DNA of 64,000 bases from Dioscorea cayenensis subsp. rotundata (GCF_009730915.1 NC_052477.1:25996578-26060577); one strand, 5' to 3'. Numbered from the stretch's first letter, positions 23,214 through 35,527 are shown. Notes: generated by a model from the letters alone, not told the origin. Numbers and translations: made by a program.

Positions 23214-23482
23214 GAGAAGAGTGAAATTAAAAGAGGATTCTGTGCATGAATGAAGATAAGCAAGAATGGAAATAGTGGGCAACGGTTGAATGGAGGAAAA
23301 AAACCATGGGTGGTTTAAGAACAGCTGAAGGTTTTCACTCCTAGTTTCTGGTCTTGCTTTTTGTATTCTTGTGGGCTATTGAGTCTCACAAGGTGGTTTT
23401 CGGTGTAAAGCTTTTCTTGTGGGCTCCCACTCCCACAACCCCCCTAGCTTGGATATTTGCTCAAGCCAAGGAAGCCAGGAGG

Positions 23483-23519
<37 letters not shown>

Positions 23520-23784
23520 ATAGTAACCTATTAATAGTTTAGTTTACTAACCTATTAATTGGTTAACATATTCACAGCATTACAGTAATCTATTAATAGC
23601 ATTTTTGTTCTCATTCCATAAAATAAATACATGAGACAAATACAAAGTTCCAAAGCTGATTTGGATTAAACTTAAAAAGATTTTTGTCTCTGTGATATGT
23701 GGTTTATCAAACAAGATTAGATTCTTAAAGGAGTTAGTGTTATAAATCATGTACATGTTACAATAAAAAGCTATTTCACAGCTT

Positions 23785-25187
23785 AAATTTTTGGCAGATC
23801 ACTTAAGTTTGAACTTATTTTAATTTGGTTATTATATTTTAATTTGTATAAAAGATTACCCAGTTTTGTTTTCATATCTTTGGCAGGTTATCCGCGAATA
23901 ACCACATCCGAAAGTCTGATGTAGTTGCCCGAAAAAACACAGCCAGTAAGGTTTGGCCACGTCGGATGTTACATAAAACCAATCTCTAACCCCTAAGCCT
24001 AAATCGTTTCATCCCCTCTTCCTTCTGAAGCAGCTGCCGCCGTTTTCTCCAACTTTTAATCTTCAAATCTGTTGGTATGTCACCTCTTTTTCTCCCTTCC
24101 ACAACCCATAGTTTCTTCTCCCTATGAGTAACGGCAAGCATTGCAACCCTCGTAAGCTAGGGCAAACCATCTTCATGTGAGTGACAACAAGCTTCACTGA
24201 ATGGACTTAAAGGGAGTGTGAATGTTCAGTAATTATTGTGGATTGATTTATTTACAAGATCTTTATACATGGTGTGTGTTTAAGTTCAAACACACAATTT
24301 GCACATTATTGTTTATATTGATCAGTTGATGATTTTTTTTAATTAGTGCATTGTGCAATGTAATCTCTGCAGGCATGTATTGTTTAATTATAAGATTTAT
24401 GGAGATCTCCATTAAAAGTTCAATATATTGATGTTTTTAATTTGCATCCTGATTGTATTTCTGCCTATCCTTAAACCTTTTATATTAGATCCAACTATTC
24501 AAATTTTAGATGAGATCAAAATAAAAAATAAAACAAAAAAAAAATAAAACAAAAACAAAAACAAACACCTTGGAATATAGATATGATAAAAAAAACACAC
24601 ACACACAAAATAATAACAACCATCATTTCCATCATTTCCAAGGTGAAGAAAAATTACCAATCGAAATAAATGGATTATAGATAAGATCAAAATCAAAAAT
24701 ATTACTCAACAACCATTCGAAGTTGAAGGGAAAAAAAATCAACAATTGCCTTCTCTCTACACACACACACACACACAAAAACAAACAAACAAACAAACAA
24801 AACTCCACTTTCCCTAAATACACCTACGGTTTCAATAGAGTTGCTTTACACCCACAACTGTGGTGTAGAATTGGTGACTAGATCTTTACTAGTGGCTGGA
24901 TCTTCAGCCGCCTTGGTATTCACCTTTGTAATGGGTAAAGGGTGAAGGATGATGATGTAGCCAAACCTTGCTAACAGGGACAACTTAAATGATATGGCAT
25001 TTGTTGATGCATTTTAGTAGAGCTAACTGTGTTTTTTTCCGATAGCTACATCAGATTTTTGCATGTGGTTACTCGCGGGTGACTAGTCGGATAAATGAAA
25101 TCAAAATTGAATAACATTTTTGATACAAAGTAAAACATGAAACCAGAATGAAATAAGTTCAAACCTGAGTGACCTATCAAAAAATTC
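23785..25187. mobile_element. Non-autonomous DNA transposon with ~160 bp terminal inverted repeats (MULE-like)
   Basis: The left arm (about 23785-23950) and the inverted right arm (about 25020-25187) match along their length: 'gatcactt.agtttgaactt' at the outside, 'gcgaataaccacatcc' against 'gcgagtaaccacatgc', and 'tctgatgtag...cgaaaaaacacag' at the inside. Long TIRs and lack of a transposase suggest a Mutator-like non-autonomous element. The interior (24000-24060) has a GC-richer piece, 'gcagctgccgccgttttctcc', which could be captured exon sequence. It also has (CA)n and (AAAC)n runs at 24595-24800. I could not fix a target-site duplication. Confidence 0.7.
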
Positions 25188-25557
25188 GTTTGTAAGCTAA
25201 TGACAAAAAATAAAAATAAAAATAAAAAATAAATCTAGCTACCATGGAATGACATCCACATAAGGTCAACCAGTAAAGAAATCTCTAGAGGTTAGTAGTG
25301 GTGGCAGGGTTACTCACTAAAGGGTTCTAGGTTGTTAAACTGTTGTTTTAAAGTGTTCTTTCGTATCAATTGATGAAGAGAGGAAATCTGGGCAACGCTT
25401 GACGATAGAGATTCCTAGGTTGTATATAGCCCAAAAAAATAAAAGAAAAATCATGTGATTAATTTTTATTAGAGTCGAGATCGGAGATACGGAACTCAAA
25501 TTGAAAATAAAGTTGTTTTCCTACTAAATGTTCTAGAAAATTACTTGATAAGGAGGC
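25188..25557. other. Intergenic
   Basis: No gene or recognisable repeat seen. Confidence 0.4.
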
Positions 25558-25631
25558 TTTTGAATCTCCTTTTGCTTGTGATCAAGGTCATCTCTCCAAG
25601 AGGTCAATACCTTTGCCATGGATGGCGAGGC
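25558..25631 (+). repeat. Host sequence duplicated outside the copia element, left copy
   Basis: About 74 bp, 'tttgaatctccttttgcttg' to 'ccatggatggcgaggc', ending exactly where the left LTR begins. The same sequence with a few changes lies at 30288-30360 on the far side of the element. Confidence 0.85.
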
Positions 25632-25792
25632 TAAAAGGAATTAATTAATTAGGTTTTTGTAACTTGCACACCTTACAGGTTGCATCCTTCTCAAATTTAT
25701 ATATAAAATAGGGTTACATGTTTATGGCTTACAATCAACATTGATACATATCCTATAATTATGTGATATGATTTGGTTTCTTACCAACTATA
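25632..25792 (-). repeat. 3' LTR of the copia element
   Basis: 161 bp; minus-strand ends TATAGTTGG...CCTTTTA rather than canonical TG...CA. Pairs with 30087-30247. Confidence 0.85.
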
Positions 25793-26989
25793 ATGGCGAT
25801 CAATCACAACTGATGAAGATTGAGATTGCGCTTGAATTTCTCCTGTAGCTGTACAGCAATGGCTTCGTAAAACCATCTGCCACTTGATCTTGTGAAGAGA
25901 TGAATCAAATGTGAAGAACCTTGCGTATAACTCATTCTCGGACAAAATGGAAATCCACTTCAATGTGCTTGGTCCTGGCATGGAAGCAGGGTTCGCTGAC
26001 AAGTAGGTGGCACCAAGATTGTTACACCATAAGCATGCCGTCCGAGATTGAAATACACCAAGTTCACCGAGTAACGACTGTATCCAAATAATCTCCGCCA
26101 TAGCATTCGCAAGTGCTTTATATTCTGCTTCTGTGGTAGATCGAGAGACTGTTGCTTGCTTGCGTGCACTCCACGAGATCAAGTTGGATCCAAAGAAAAC
26201 AGCAAAGCCACATGTAGACCTCCTATCATCAGGACATCCCACCCAATTAGCGTCGGAAAAGGCACTCACCAAGGTGGAAGAAGACCTACAAATCTTCATT
26301 CCAATTATTGCAGTGTGATTGAGATACCGAAGTATCCGTTTCACCGCCGTCCAGTGCACGTTAGTAGGAGAGTGAAGGAATTGACACACCTTGTTAACAG
26401 AATAAGCTATGTCAGGCCGTGTGAGAATAAGGTATTGAAGCGCCCCAACAGTGCTTCTGTATTTGGTGGCCTCCTCGGGACCTAACGGATCCCCAATAGT
26501 AATAGAGAGCTTGTTGATGTTGGACATGGGAGTAGAAGCACCTTTGCATGTCGTCATGCCAACCCGACATAGAAGATCTGTAATATATTTGCACTGAGAG
26601 AGAACAATGCCATCATCCAGTTTCTTCACCTCAATTCCGAGAAAGAAGTGTAACTCCCCAAGATCCTTTAAGGCGAACTCAATTTGCAAATTTCGCAAAA
26701 GAGACTGAACCACCAATGAGGAGAAGCCTGTGACAATAATGTCATCAACATAAATGAGAATATAGACAGTAGTCACACCAATGTTATCAATAAATAAGGA
26801 AGTGTCAGCGCAAGACGACATGAACCTAAGTTCCTGTAGCTTTGAGCCCAGTCTAGCATACCAAGCTCGTGGTGCCTGTTTTAAACCATACAGAGCCTTA
26901 TGCAGCTTGCACACAAGATGCGGTTGTCGTGAGTCTGTGTACCTAGGAGGCTGATGCATAAAAACTTCCTCTTCCAGAACACCATGCAA
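25781..26989 (-). pseudogene. Copia reverse transcriptase and RNase H
   Basis: A 402-codon open stretch covering the C-terminal two thirds of RVT_2 ([13 protein letters not shown], catalytic [16 protein letters not shown]) and the RNase H ([30 protein letters not shown]). The frame overlaps the end of the LTR by a few bases. Immediately upstream an in-frame TAG (26999-27001) replaces the usual lysine of the LDVKNAFLHG-type motif, so pol is interrupted here. Confidence 0.93.
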
Positions 26990-27001
26990 AAGTGCGTTCT
27001 A

Positions 27002-28142
27002 AACATCCAATTGTCGCAAGTCCCAACCACGTGATATAGCAATGGAGAAAACCAGGTGAATTGTAGTAGGTTTAACCAATGGGCTGAAGGTATCCTCATA
27101 ATCAATACCATAACGCTGTCGAAATCCTTTTGCCACTAGAGAGCTTTGTATTTATCGATGCTGCCATCCGCCTTGTGCTTAACCTTATAAACCCACTTGC
27201 AATCTATGATGTTTTGACCGTGATTGGGATGAATAAGACTCCATGTACCTTCTTCCTGAAGTGCTTTAAATTCCTGGTCCATAGCATGCTTCCAATTCGG
27301 ATCTGCTAACTCCACATCAAGCGACTCCGGTTCACGGGTAGCACTGTAGTTGAATAAATAGTGCTATCTATGTACGAGGTACCCGGATGTTGTCACGGAG
27401 ACGTGTCGTCATGTTTTGAGTGCGCCCAGGTGGGGTAGGCGACACAGCAGGAGACGCAGATGCTTCAAGAGCACTCAACATTGCACTAGCCCCAGACTAG
27501 GCAGGCACTACCGCTTCCTGCCCATAAAATAGTCTTGTGCCAATTGGAGCAGACAGGGCCAAGCCCAGCCCAGACCAGTCATTTTATCTTGCATACCCGG
27601 AGGTAGAGCAGCTACAGTGTCAGGCACGTTCGGCTCACCATGCGCAGGGACAACCTATGGCTGCACAAAAACACTAGGCTACACAATAACAGAAGCATTA
27701 GTAGGTTCATTAGTCACATGGTCATGATCAATACCCGGAACAGTTGGAATAAGAATAGTTTCTGACAGGATACAAGGACCATTCATGCACAAAGAGGTGG
27801 CAAAGGGAAATACTCCCTCATCGAAAACAACATCACGTGAGATATATATACGAGCAAATGTTGGATCAAGACACTTATAGCCCTTATATTGAGTACTATA
27901 GCCGAGAAATACATATCGGTGAGAGGGAAACAGAAGTTTGCGAGCATTTTAGGCTCGAAGATGAGTCCAACATGCACACCCAAAAACCTTTAAGGAGGAA
28001 TAATCAGGTTTGATGTTGAACAATTTTTCTAGTGGAGTGGAATTGTGGATAACTTTACTTGATAGCCGATTGATGAGGTAACTAGCAGTGCTAAAGGCTT
28101 CATCCCAAAACTTGAGGGGAACACCTGAAATGGCAAGAAGAG
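27002..28142 (-). pseudogene. Copia integrase C-terminus and RT N-terminus, broken frames
   Basis: Short frames matching copia integrase and early reverse transcriptase follow one another in different frames with stops, so this segment is decayed. It has no host gene. Confidence 0.7.
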
Positions 28143-28903
28143 CTAAACCAGTTTCGACGATGTGCCGATGCTTTCGTTCGGCTGCACCATTTTGTTGAGG
28201 TGTGTGATGACAAGAAACACGATGAATAATGCCAACTTGATTAAAAAATGAATGTAACTTGTGATACTCACCCCCCCTTCCCCCAAATCAGTTTGCATGC
28301 AAAGAATCTTCCTATCAAGTTGTTTTTCAACAAGAGTTTGAAAATGAACAAATATGCGAAAAACATTAGCCTTACTTTTAAGATAAAATACCCAAACAAA
28401 CTTGCTGAAATCTTCAAGAAAACTCACATAATATTTAAAACCCCCAGCAGAAATAAGAGTAGGACCCCATACATCGGAATAGACAAGTGCTATGGAGACA
28501 ACGAAAGTTCATACGAATTAGTGTAAGGTAACTGATGACTTTTAGCCAGTTGACATGAATCACAGACCGACATATTATTGGAACTATTAGAACAAGGAAG
28601 ATTATTTAGACTAAGAACACGACAAACTATAGAAAGTGACGGATGGCCGAGACGATTATGCCATCTTTCTTGAGTGGGTGTGGCAACAGAATAGGCATGC
28701 TTGGAGGACACAGATGATGAACTCGATAGGAGGGGATAGAGGCCACCCCTACATTCCCCGCGAAGAAGTGTTCTCTTTGTTTCCCGATCCTTAATAAGAA
28801 AATGGTCAGGATGATATTCAAGAAAGACATTGTTATCAGAGGTTAAACGATGTACGGAAACAAGATTTTTCTTGGCATTAGGAACATGAAGAATATGTTT
28901 CAA
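28143..28903 (-). pseudogene. Copia GAG-pre-integrase and integrase core
   Basis: Upstream frame (28490-28903): HILHVPNAKKNLVSVHRLT and the zinc-binding RWHNRLGHPSLSIV with CDSCQLAKSH. Downstream frame (28143-28427): the integrase core start FLEDFSKFVWVFYLKSK and TLVEKQLDRKI. A frameshift separates the two near 28430-28490, and a further disruption lies at the poly-C run 28270-28283. Confidence 0.88.
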
Positions 28904-29196
28904 GGATAAAGTTTTATCGAGGGTATTAATCGTTTGGAATGACCAATATGACTAATAAACATACCTGCACCATTTGCAGTGTGCACCTGATCACGACCAT
29001 GATATTTGTCACGAACCGTCAGCTTATTGAGCTCACTAGTGATGTGGTCGGTGGCGCCCGTGTCGGTGTACCAATTGGTATCAGCGTTATAGGGGATGGT
29101 GTTGATGTAGTTAGCCACACGATCATCCTCTGCCTGGTAGGAGTGATTGAAGCGATGACGACACTTCAACGCATTGCGTCCCACCTTATTACACAC
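28900..29196 (-). pseudogene. Copia zinc knuckle and aspartic protease
   Basis: CNKVGRNALKCRHRF is a CCHC knuckle (with the usual histidine spaced as in copia gag). The protease active site is WYTDTGATDHIT. Joined in a different frame to gag upstream. Confidence 0.85.
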
Positions 29197-29337
29197 CTGA
29201 CATGTAGGCCTTGAGCTACCACCACCATTCTTGTTCTGGCCCTTTGAGTAGTCGCGGTGTTCACGGCTCTTCTGTTGGGGTCCACGACTGTCGCCACCAT
29301 GATCGCCACCTTGCCCACCACCACCATGGCCTCCGCC

Positions 29338-30126
29338 TTAATAGCCTCGTGAAGCGAGATTGACGGCCGAACCAATTTGGAGAGCCTGATTCTGTTGTTC
29401 CAAGCGAGTCTCATATGAGAGAAAATAGGCATAGAACTCGGATAGACCAATCGAGTCAGACATGGTCGTGATAGAGGAAACCAGCTGGTTGTACTCAGCG
29501 TCGAGACCCGCCATGATGTAGCCGATTAGATCATTATTGCTCATTGGATGACCGGTAGACGCCATCTGATCCGCAAGTAATTTCATGCGGTTGAAGTACT
29601 CCATCGCGCTCAGATCATTCTTGCGCATCGTGGAGAGTTGCATCCGGATTTGCATGATCCGAGCGTTGGATTGTGATGCGAACATGTGTTCGAGGGCAGC
29701 CCACACCTCTGCTGCGGATGTCAAGCCAATGACTTGTGACAACACCGCCGGTTCAAGCGACACGAGAAGTGCGCCGAGTACTTGCTGATCTTTGAGAAGC
29801 CAGACATTGTACTCCGGGTTGGGAATGACCTTCTAAACTATTCAGCCATCAATCGTCTCAGTCACCTTGATGGTTGTTGGCGGCGAGACCTCCGATCCAT
29901 CCACGAAACCAAGAAGTTGATAGCCTCGAAGGATAGGCATCTGCTGCGCCTTCCATAGCATGTAATTTTCCCTTGTGAGTTTCATATTGACGAAGTTGGT
30001 GAGACCAAGAGATAACGGCGCCGCGCTGGCCGAAGAAGCACCAGAATTCATTGGATGTTTTGTCGAAGAGAACCTCTTTGATACCATAAAAGGAATTAAT
30101 GAATTAGGATTTTGTAACTTGCACAC
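29338..30126 (-). pseudogene. Copia gag (UBN2-type), interrupted
   Basis: N-terminal part LSLGLTNFVNMKLTRENYML, LWKAQQMPILRGYQLLGFVDG stops twice near 29825-29842 (TGA and TAG). The second part carries VWAALEHMFASQSNARIMQ and DLIGYIMAGLDAEYNQLV. Confidence 0.88.
30073..30086 (-). other. Copia primer binding site
   Basis: The minus strand reads TGGTATCAAAGAGG directly next to the 5' LTR, near-complementary to the 3' end of initiator tRNA-Met. Confidence 0.85.
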
Positions 30127-30247
30127 CTTACAGGTTGCATCCTTCTCATATTTATATATAAAATATGGTTACATGTTCATGGCTTACAATCAATGTTGAT
30201 ACATATCCTATAATTATGTGATATGATTTGGTTTCTTACCAACTATA
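30087..30247 (-). repeat. 5' LTR of the copia element
   Basis: 161 bp, about 96% identical to the other LTR by eye. Confidence 0.85.
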
Positions 30248-30287
30248 CATGGATCCTAATTATTTTAACATGTGATATGATTTGGTT

Positions 30288-30360
30288 TTTGAATCTTCAT
30301 TTGCTTGTGATCAAGGCCATCTCTCCAAGAGGTCAATACCTCTGCCATGGATGGCGAGGC
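30288..30360 (+). repeat. Host sequence duplicated outside the copia element, right copy
   Basis: Matches 25558-25631. It is preceded by a 40 bp filler (30248-30287) that includes a partial copy of the LTR end, 'tgtgatatgatttggttt'. Confidence 0.85.
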
Positions 30361-31952
30361 AATGTGATATTCAAATGATCTGGCTAAAATAACTCCAAAT
30401 TGGAACCACAAAATTATACAGTATAAATAAGTAGTTGGCGGTTTTCATTGCTATGTGAAAAAACCCAAGTGGCTATGGTAAACCATTGGAACCATGCTTG
30501 GCTAAGCTACCAGAGTTATTTTGATGTCTCATGCTAGCTAGAAAAATAAGTTGATTTCCTGCAAGCAATTAGCTTTCTAGAATTATGCCCTAACAAGCAC
30601 CCAAGTCTCCCATCATTAAGGAATTTAAAGAAAAGTTTGATTGAGAATCCTCTACTGATGTCTAGGCTCCAGACTTTCTAATCCTCAGGATCAAAGGAGA
30701 GTGTCAGAATGGAATTATATAGGATCTCCATGTCAAAAGAACCAATCTAGCTGTAGAACAATAGATGGATTCAAAGATCCTTAAAAGAAGTCTGCAAATA
30801 AGATTTGTAATGAAAAAGTTAGCTAGATATCCCCAAAAGCTTTGGTATTTAGCCACGTGTCACACTAGAAGGTGGAGATACCATCCTTGATGATCGGAAC
30901 CAAATAAGGCCTAAACACATGCAAGGCATGAGAGATTCCCACCCAAAAAAAAAAAATGATTTCCTCCTAAATGAGTTTTGATGTAGATCCCCCCATAAGG
31001 GATTATTGAGGATATAACTAAAATTGATTTCTCTGGTCCAACACTTATGTTGACCAGAGTAAATCTTCCCAAGCAAAAGGATGTTGAAATTCTGGTTGTT
31101 GATGGTAACTTTCATTTATTTATTGATTTTAATATAACATATATTTTATTAATATTTTAAAAAAACATCCCATGCTATGTATTTTTGGTGTAAGGAAAAC
31201 TTCTCCGTTTATCTGACCAACCAATGTAGTGTTGAATTGACAATGAACTTTGTTTTTAATCCCTCATCCATTTTTGTCTCCCTCATGTAAGATTTATTTT
31301 CTTGAAATTTAAATAAATTTTCATTAAAGCAAATAAGAAGAGATTACATTTTTGATGAAAAAAAGGGGATTTAAGACCCACTCCATTTGACTTGTGCTGC
31401 TTCCAAGTGCAGCTATAGCCAAAACACGAGTAGCTTAGTTGGTTGACCTTTTAACAAAATGAATTACAACATGATTCAAGAGAGAGAGAGAGAGAGAGAG
31501 AGAGAGTAATAATAAGTAGTCTCACGCAACTACTATTAATAATGAACCTTCAATAATCAAACCAATACTAAGCATTTTAACTTTTGGTTGTGAGTTAGAC
31601 TCAATATCTAAACCTTCACCCTCATTTGCCAGTAACCATTGCAAAGTAATCTGCAGTCCTAAAGCTTCAATTAATTTGAAATCCACCAAGAATAGGAGTG
31701 GCCCATATATGACCATTATGAACTGCCTTTTAATTATTGTATAATGTAAAATTTGCTTTTAGAATTTGCTTTTATTGTTTGTCTTTAATCTTATAATTAA
31801 AACACTCCATATATATGCATGTATACATAATATATGTGAAACCACAGGAGGGTTTACTAACTTGAAACTAACCCTATATATCTTTATTGTTACATATAGC
31901 AAAAGCCTTGCATACTTTATATGTATACACATACATGGATACATATGAAGAA
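30361..31952. other. Intergenic, with (AG)n microsatellite
   Basis: AT-rich DNA; an (AG)n run at 31482-31507; the right end is the probable 3'UTR of inhibitor copy 2. No gene seen. Confidence 0.45.
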
Positions 31953-32286
31953 TTAGCAATAGATTTGATTGCCATTAGAGAGATAAAGAGTGCAACCCAT
32001 GGGAGCAAAACAGCAGTTGCAGTATTGAGGAGGCAACTGTTGATTCCCGGATGATTCACAAGTCATGTAAGCAACATCATAGCATATGTCAGTACAAACT
32101 TGGCCCATGCTTCCTTTCATTTCTCCAAACAAAACCATTCCTTAATGTTGAGACAATAAGAAACAAGAAGTTAAAAGCAAAGTTAATTTAGCAAGAAAAT
32201 AACTCAGATATTTTTATGAGAAATGAAATGTAGCAGATTGTACAATGCTAAATATATATAAATCCTAAGATGATGAATGAAGCATA

Positions 32287-32328
<42 letters not shown>

Positions 32329-33395
32329 TTTTATTTTTTCTCTGTATTGTGTAAAATGGCATATTAATATAATAACATATTATCCTAACTAGTAAAATGC
32401 TTAGGTTTTTTCACTAGTGTGGACCTAGTGTGAAACAAAATGTACTAATCTCTTGGTAAATAATATAAATAGTGATTTGTATGTCTACTTTGTCAAAAAT
32501 AAAATGATAAAAAAATTGAATATATGCGCATGTGTATAGCGATATCCTAAAAATTTTTGTCTAGATGAGTTTTACTTTTATTAAAACTATTAAACTCAAT
32601 TATCAAGTGGCATTGCCACTTTGGTGTTTTATAAATTTTTCACATAAATAATCCTCCAAGGCTTCTCTCAAGCTAGAAATTAAATAATTAAATAAAAAAT
32701 AAATAAAATCCGAAGTCAATAATTTCTTTCAAAACGTCCTTAATATATATATATATATAAATATATTAATCCATACCCAAAGCAAAATCAAATTCCTCCC
32801 GCTTTTTCTCAAGCAATCCCACAAATTCCTCAAAATCAAACCTAAACTCTCAACAATTACTCAACTCCCAAAATCTCTCCTTTTTTATATTTTTTAAAAT
32901 TATTCAACAATCCCTTGCATCTTATCAAAAATAAAAAATAAAAAAAATTCCTTTCACAAAGTAAATTTTGCATATAAAAAACTCTTCTCAAATTACCGAG
33001 AAGAATCTCTCAACAAAAAACTATTTTACATTATTCAAAAAAAAAAACTATTTTACAATATCATTATATAATCGATGAATTCCTTAACATCACGAAACTC
33101 TTGAAATTATTTTTTTTAAAAAAAAAACCTGGACTCACAAATTCTTAAAGCTTTGGACATATATGTACAAATCTTTTGTAATTACCTAATAATCCTTGAA
33201 TATACAAAATCTTCATATATATATATATATATATAACTTTAAATGGTATATATATATAGTTTTAAAAGGCGACAAGGGCAAGTCTTTATAGCGTGTGAGG
33301 GTGAGTTGGGACATCACTCGTGAGTTAATTATTTGAACAAGAATTTGAACTCTCATCATTTTGTACATCATTTGAACCAAGTTGCTTTGGCTCTT

Positions 33396-33428
<33 letters not shown>

Positions 33429-34909
33429 AGCCACAATTCTCTTACAAAATTTTAATGTATAAATCATTAATTCGAAAATACCCAAAAATATCTTAACCCT
33501 ACTAATTCCTTTGGCAAATAATCATGTAACTATTTTTTTTTTCAAACTGTTTTAGAATTATTCAAAAATCCCTCAACTTCAGCATTAATTTTTTTTTTCC
33601 TTTTTTAATTATCCATGATCTTTGAGTTTGTATTTTATTCTCTTCACCCCAAAAATCGAGAATTCAAAGCCCTACCAGATAACAAACTCTGAGTTTTTTT
33701 TTTCTCTAATGTTAAGTAAGCTGAACTTAATGAAAATTAAAACATAACGGAAATAATAATAATAACTAAAGTTACAAATAAGCATTTAAAAGTGGGAGAA
33801 ATGATCTAAAGTTACATAACAGAAATTAAAAAGACTTTTTATTAGGGTTTGGGAGAAGTGATCTATAATGAAAAAGTGAGAGAATTGTAACTTTCTAAAA
33901 TGGGGAGACGTGATATCACTTCTAACATTTATAGTGTACATTTGTCAGAAAGTGAGAATGAAATCGGAAAATTCAGGTGTTGAGTGAAGTTGGATTCAAA
34001 CAAAAAACTTTAGAAGTGAGAGAAAGTGAGTTTTTATAGTCTGACATGTTCGCCTCACTTCAATAAAAAATAAAATGCTGAAGTAAGTTTAGTTTAAAAT
34101 CCACTTTAGATAGAACTTAGAAAATATCACTTTCCCCGCTTCAAGACAAATAAACCAAAAAAAATTAGGAAAATTACACCACTTCCCCTACTTCTCCCTT
34201 ATTTCTCTCGAAATAAACGCCTCCTTAAGTGAAGTAAATAACCACAACTCATGTGGTTACATAAGCACAACCCGAAATTACCAGCTGACACTAAATAACT
34301 AAAAGTAACACATGTCATCCATCCCCAGTTTCTCCTTTCACTTCATGTATTGCATACATAAAACATATTAAGGGTAACACTCTAAATATATAAAGCTTGT
34401 GTATGTATACTAACAGAATAATTTGATTATAGAGAATACGAAGTAGCCCAGTAGTTCTCACGTGTCTTTCAATTGGAGGAGCCTCGAGTTCAAGCCCCCA
34501 AATTTGCACACGCACAATGAGTCTCATATGAGAGTTGTGCACTGTTCCCCTCTATAGTCACATAACAGGAGAGATTAATTCCAAAGAGATCGTTAAACTA
34601 TTATAATTAGTGCATTTTCATTCCTAGTTGCGCTTTAACATTTTCACATGGAGGTGTTTACCACATTTGTTAAAAAAAATGATAAATAAATAAATTGACT
34701 GTAGTCTAATATATCCAACCAATATTTAACACCTACAATTATTATTATGAGTAAAACTCTGAACATATACAATGATGATATAGATTGTAACTTGATAAAT
34801 GAGAAAGTATAGCTTTACAATATAATTACCGGTATTTAGAAAGGAAAGAAGAATTATTAATACCACAAAGAAGGAGAAACATGACCGTGGAGAGCTTGAA
34901 GGAAGCCAT
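31953..34909 (-). CDS. Potato inhibitor II-type serine proteinase inhibitor, copy 2, with expanded intron
   Basis: Exon 1 (34864-34909) encodes MASFKLSTVMFLLLC plus one base; exon 2 (31953-32140) restores the same split glycine codon and reads GMVLFGEMKGSMGQVC, YMTCESSGNQQLPP, YCNCCFAPMGCTLYLSNGNQ and ends C. Exon 1 is 46 nt in both paralogues and the splice phases agree, so the pairing is convincing although the intron is 2.7 kb against 107 bp. The donor is GTATTA and the acceptor CATTAAG. Cysteine spacing matches a single PI-II domain; one extra residue sits before CNCC. A minus-strand TATA (CCTATAAATATACACC, about 34960-34975) precedes exon 1. The intron has filled with AT microsatellites, a SINE, a MITE and a SINE-like fragment. 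Transcription is likely but splicing efficiency is unknown. Confidence 0.75.
32295..32323. repeat. (AT)n microsatellite
   Basis: About 14 TA units within the inhibitor intron; similar runs lie at 33211-33236 and 33396-33419. Confidence 0.9.
33255..33395 (-). mobile_element. SINE family copy 1
   Basis: On the minus strand the element reads GAGCCAAAGCAACTTGGTTC (A-box-like) then GAGAGTTCAAATTC (B-box-like) and ends CTTGTCGCCTTTTAAAA. The same order and words occur at 44290-44690 and 49213-49420, one with a clear poly(A) tail. It is therefore a short tRNA-derived retroelement. Confidence 0.6.
33780..34224 (-). mobile_element. MITE copy 2, diverged
   Basis: Inverted relative to copy 1. The right end (minus strand GGAGGCGTTTATTTCGAGAG) matches the copy 1 left TIR, and internal words such as 'acatttgtcagaaagtgag' and 'aaaattcaggtgtt' match copy 1 in reverse complement. 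Internal indels and substitutions show age. Confidence 0.7.
34437..34560 (+). mobile_element. SINE-like fragment with tRNA promoter boxes
   Basis: 'tagcccagtagttctcacgt' resembles a Pol III A box and 'gagttcaagcccc' a B box at the usual ~30 bp distance. No poly(A) tail or target duplication was found. Confidence 0.35.
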
Positions 34910-34979
34910 TTTTTTGTTGTTGTTACTTTGATTTTGATGGTTTGGAGCTTCATGTATTTGGTGTATATTTATAGGCAAA

Positions 34980-35527
34980 AGAAATGGATTTGTGAACTTT
35001 ATTTATGTGGTCGTGTTTTGATTATTGCCTTTGGATGGCGTGTTTGACCATTGAAGATGGTGAAAGTCACTTGGCATCCATGTGTGGTTGATGGGTTTGA
35101 CCACACTACAACCAACCTCATAAATTATTTCATTTATTTTTTGTTAAATAAAATTTTATTATTGTAATTAATTAATTAATTTTTAATAATATCAATAAAT
35201 AACTTTTATTAATTTAATATAAAAAATAAAATTTTATTTTTAATTAAATATAACTTTATTCATTTTAACTAAAAATTATTTAGTAGATGTCAACAGCCTC
35301 TTGCTTTATTAGCACCGGATAATTTGTTTAGAGTATTTATTTTGGAGAGGATCTATAATTACATCCCAAACCCACAAAGTGAGGCCATAGATGTGTTGAA
35401 TATTAATTTCATATATATGTAAGTCTCTAACTTCTCTTAAAAAAGTTAAAAAACTTAACAAATTAATTTTTTAAAATTTCATTTAATTGTACACTCTAAC
35501 TTTTTTACCTAATAAAAATTCTAATTA
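34980..35527. other. Intergenic, AT-rich
   Basis: No gene seen; contains the upstream region of inhibitor copy 2. Confidence 0.4.

Larger units (their letters stand above)
25632..30247 (-). mobile_element. Degenerate Ty1/copia LTR retrotransposon
   Basis: A 4.6 kb element on the minus strand bounded by two 161 bp direct LTRs (25632-25792 and 30087-30247), differing at about seven positions by eye. The primer binding site TGGTATCAAAGAGG (initiator tRNA-Met type) abuts the 5' LTR at 30073-30086. Domain order is gag, zinc knuckle, protease, GAG-pre-integrase, integrase, reverse transcriptase, RNase H, which defines copia. Stops and frameshifts in gag, integrase and pol make it non-functional. 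No clear polypurine tract or standard 5 bp target duplication was seen. Confidence 0.95.

Noticed and set aside
25781-26989. 402-codon ORF as a host gene
   Set aside because: Contains YVDD reverse transcriptase and RNase H motifs and lies between LTRs, so it belongs to the copia element.
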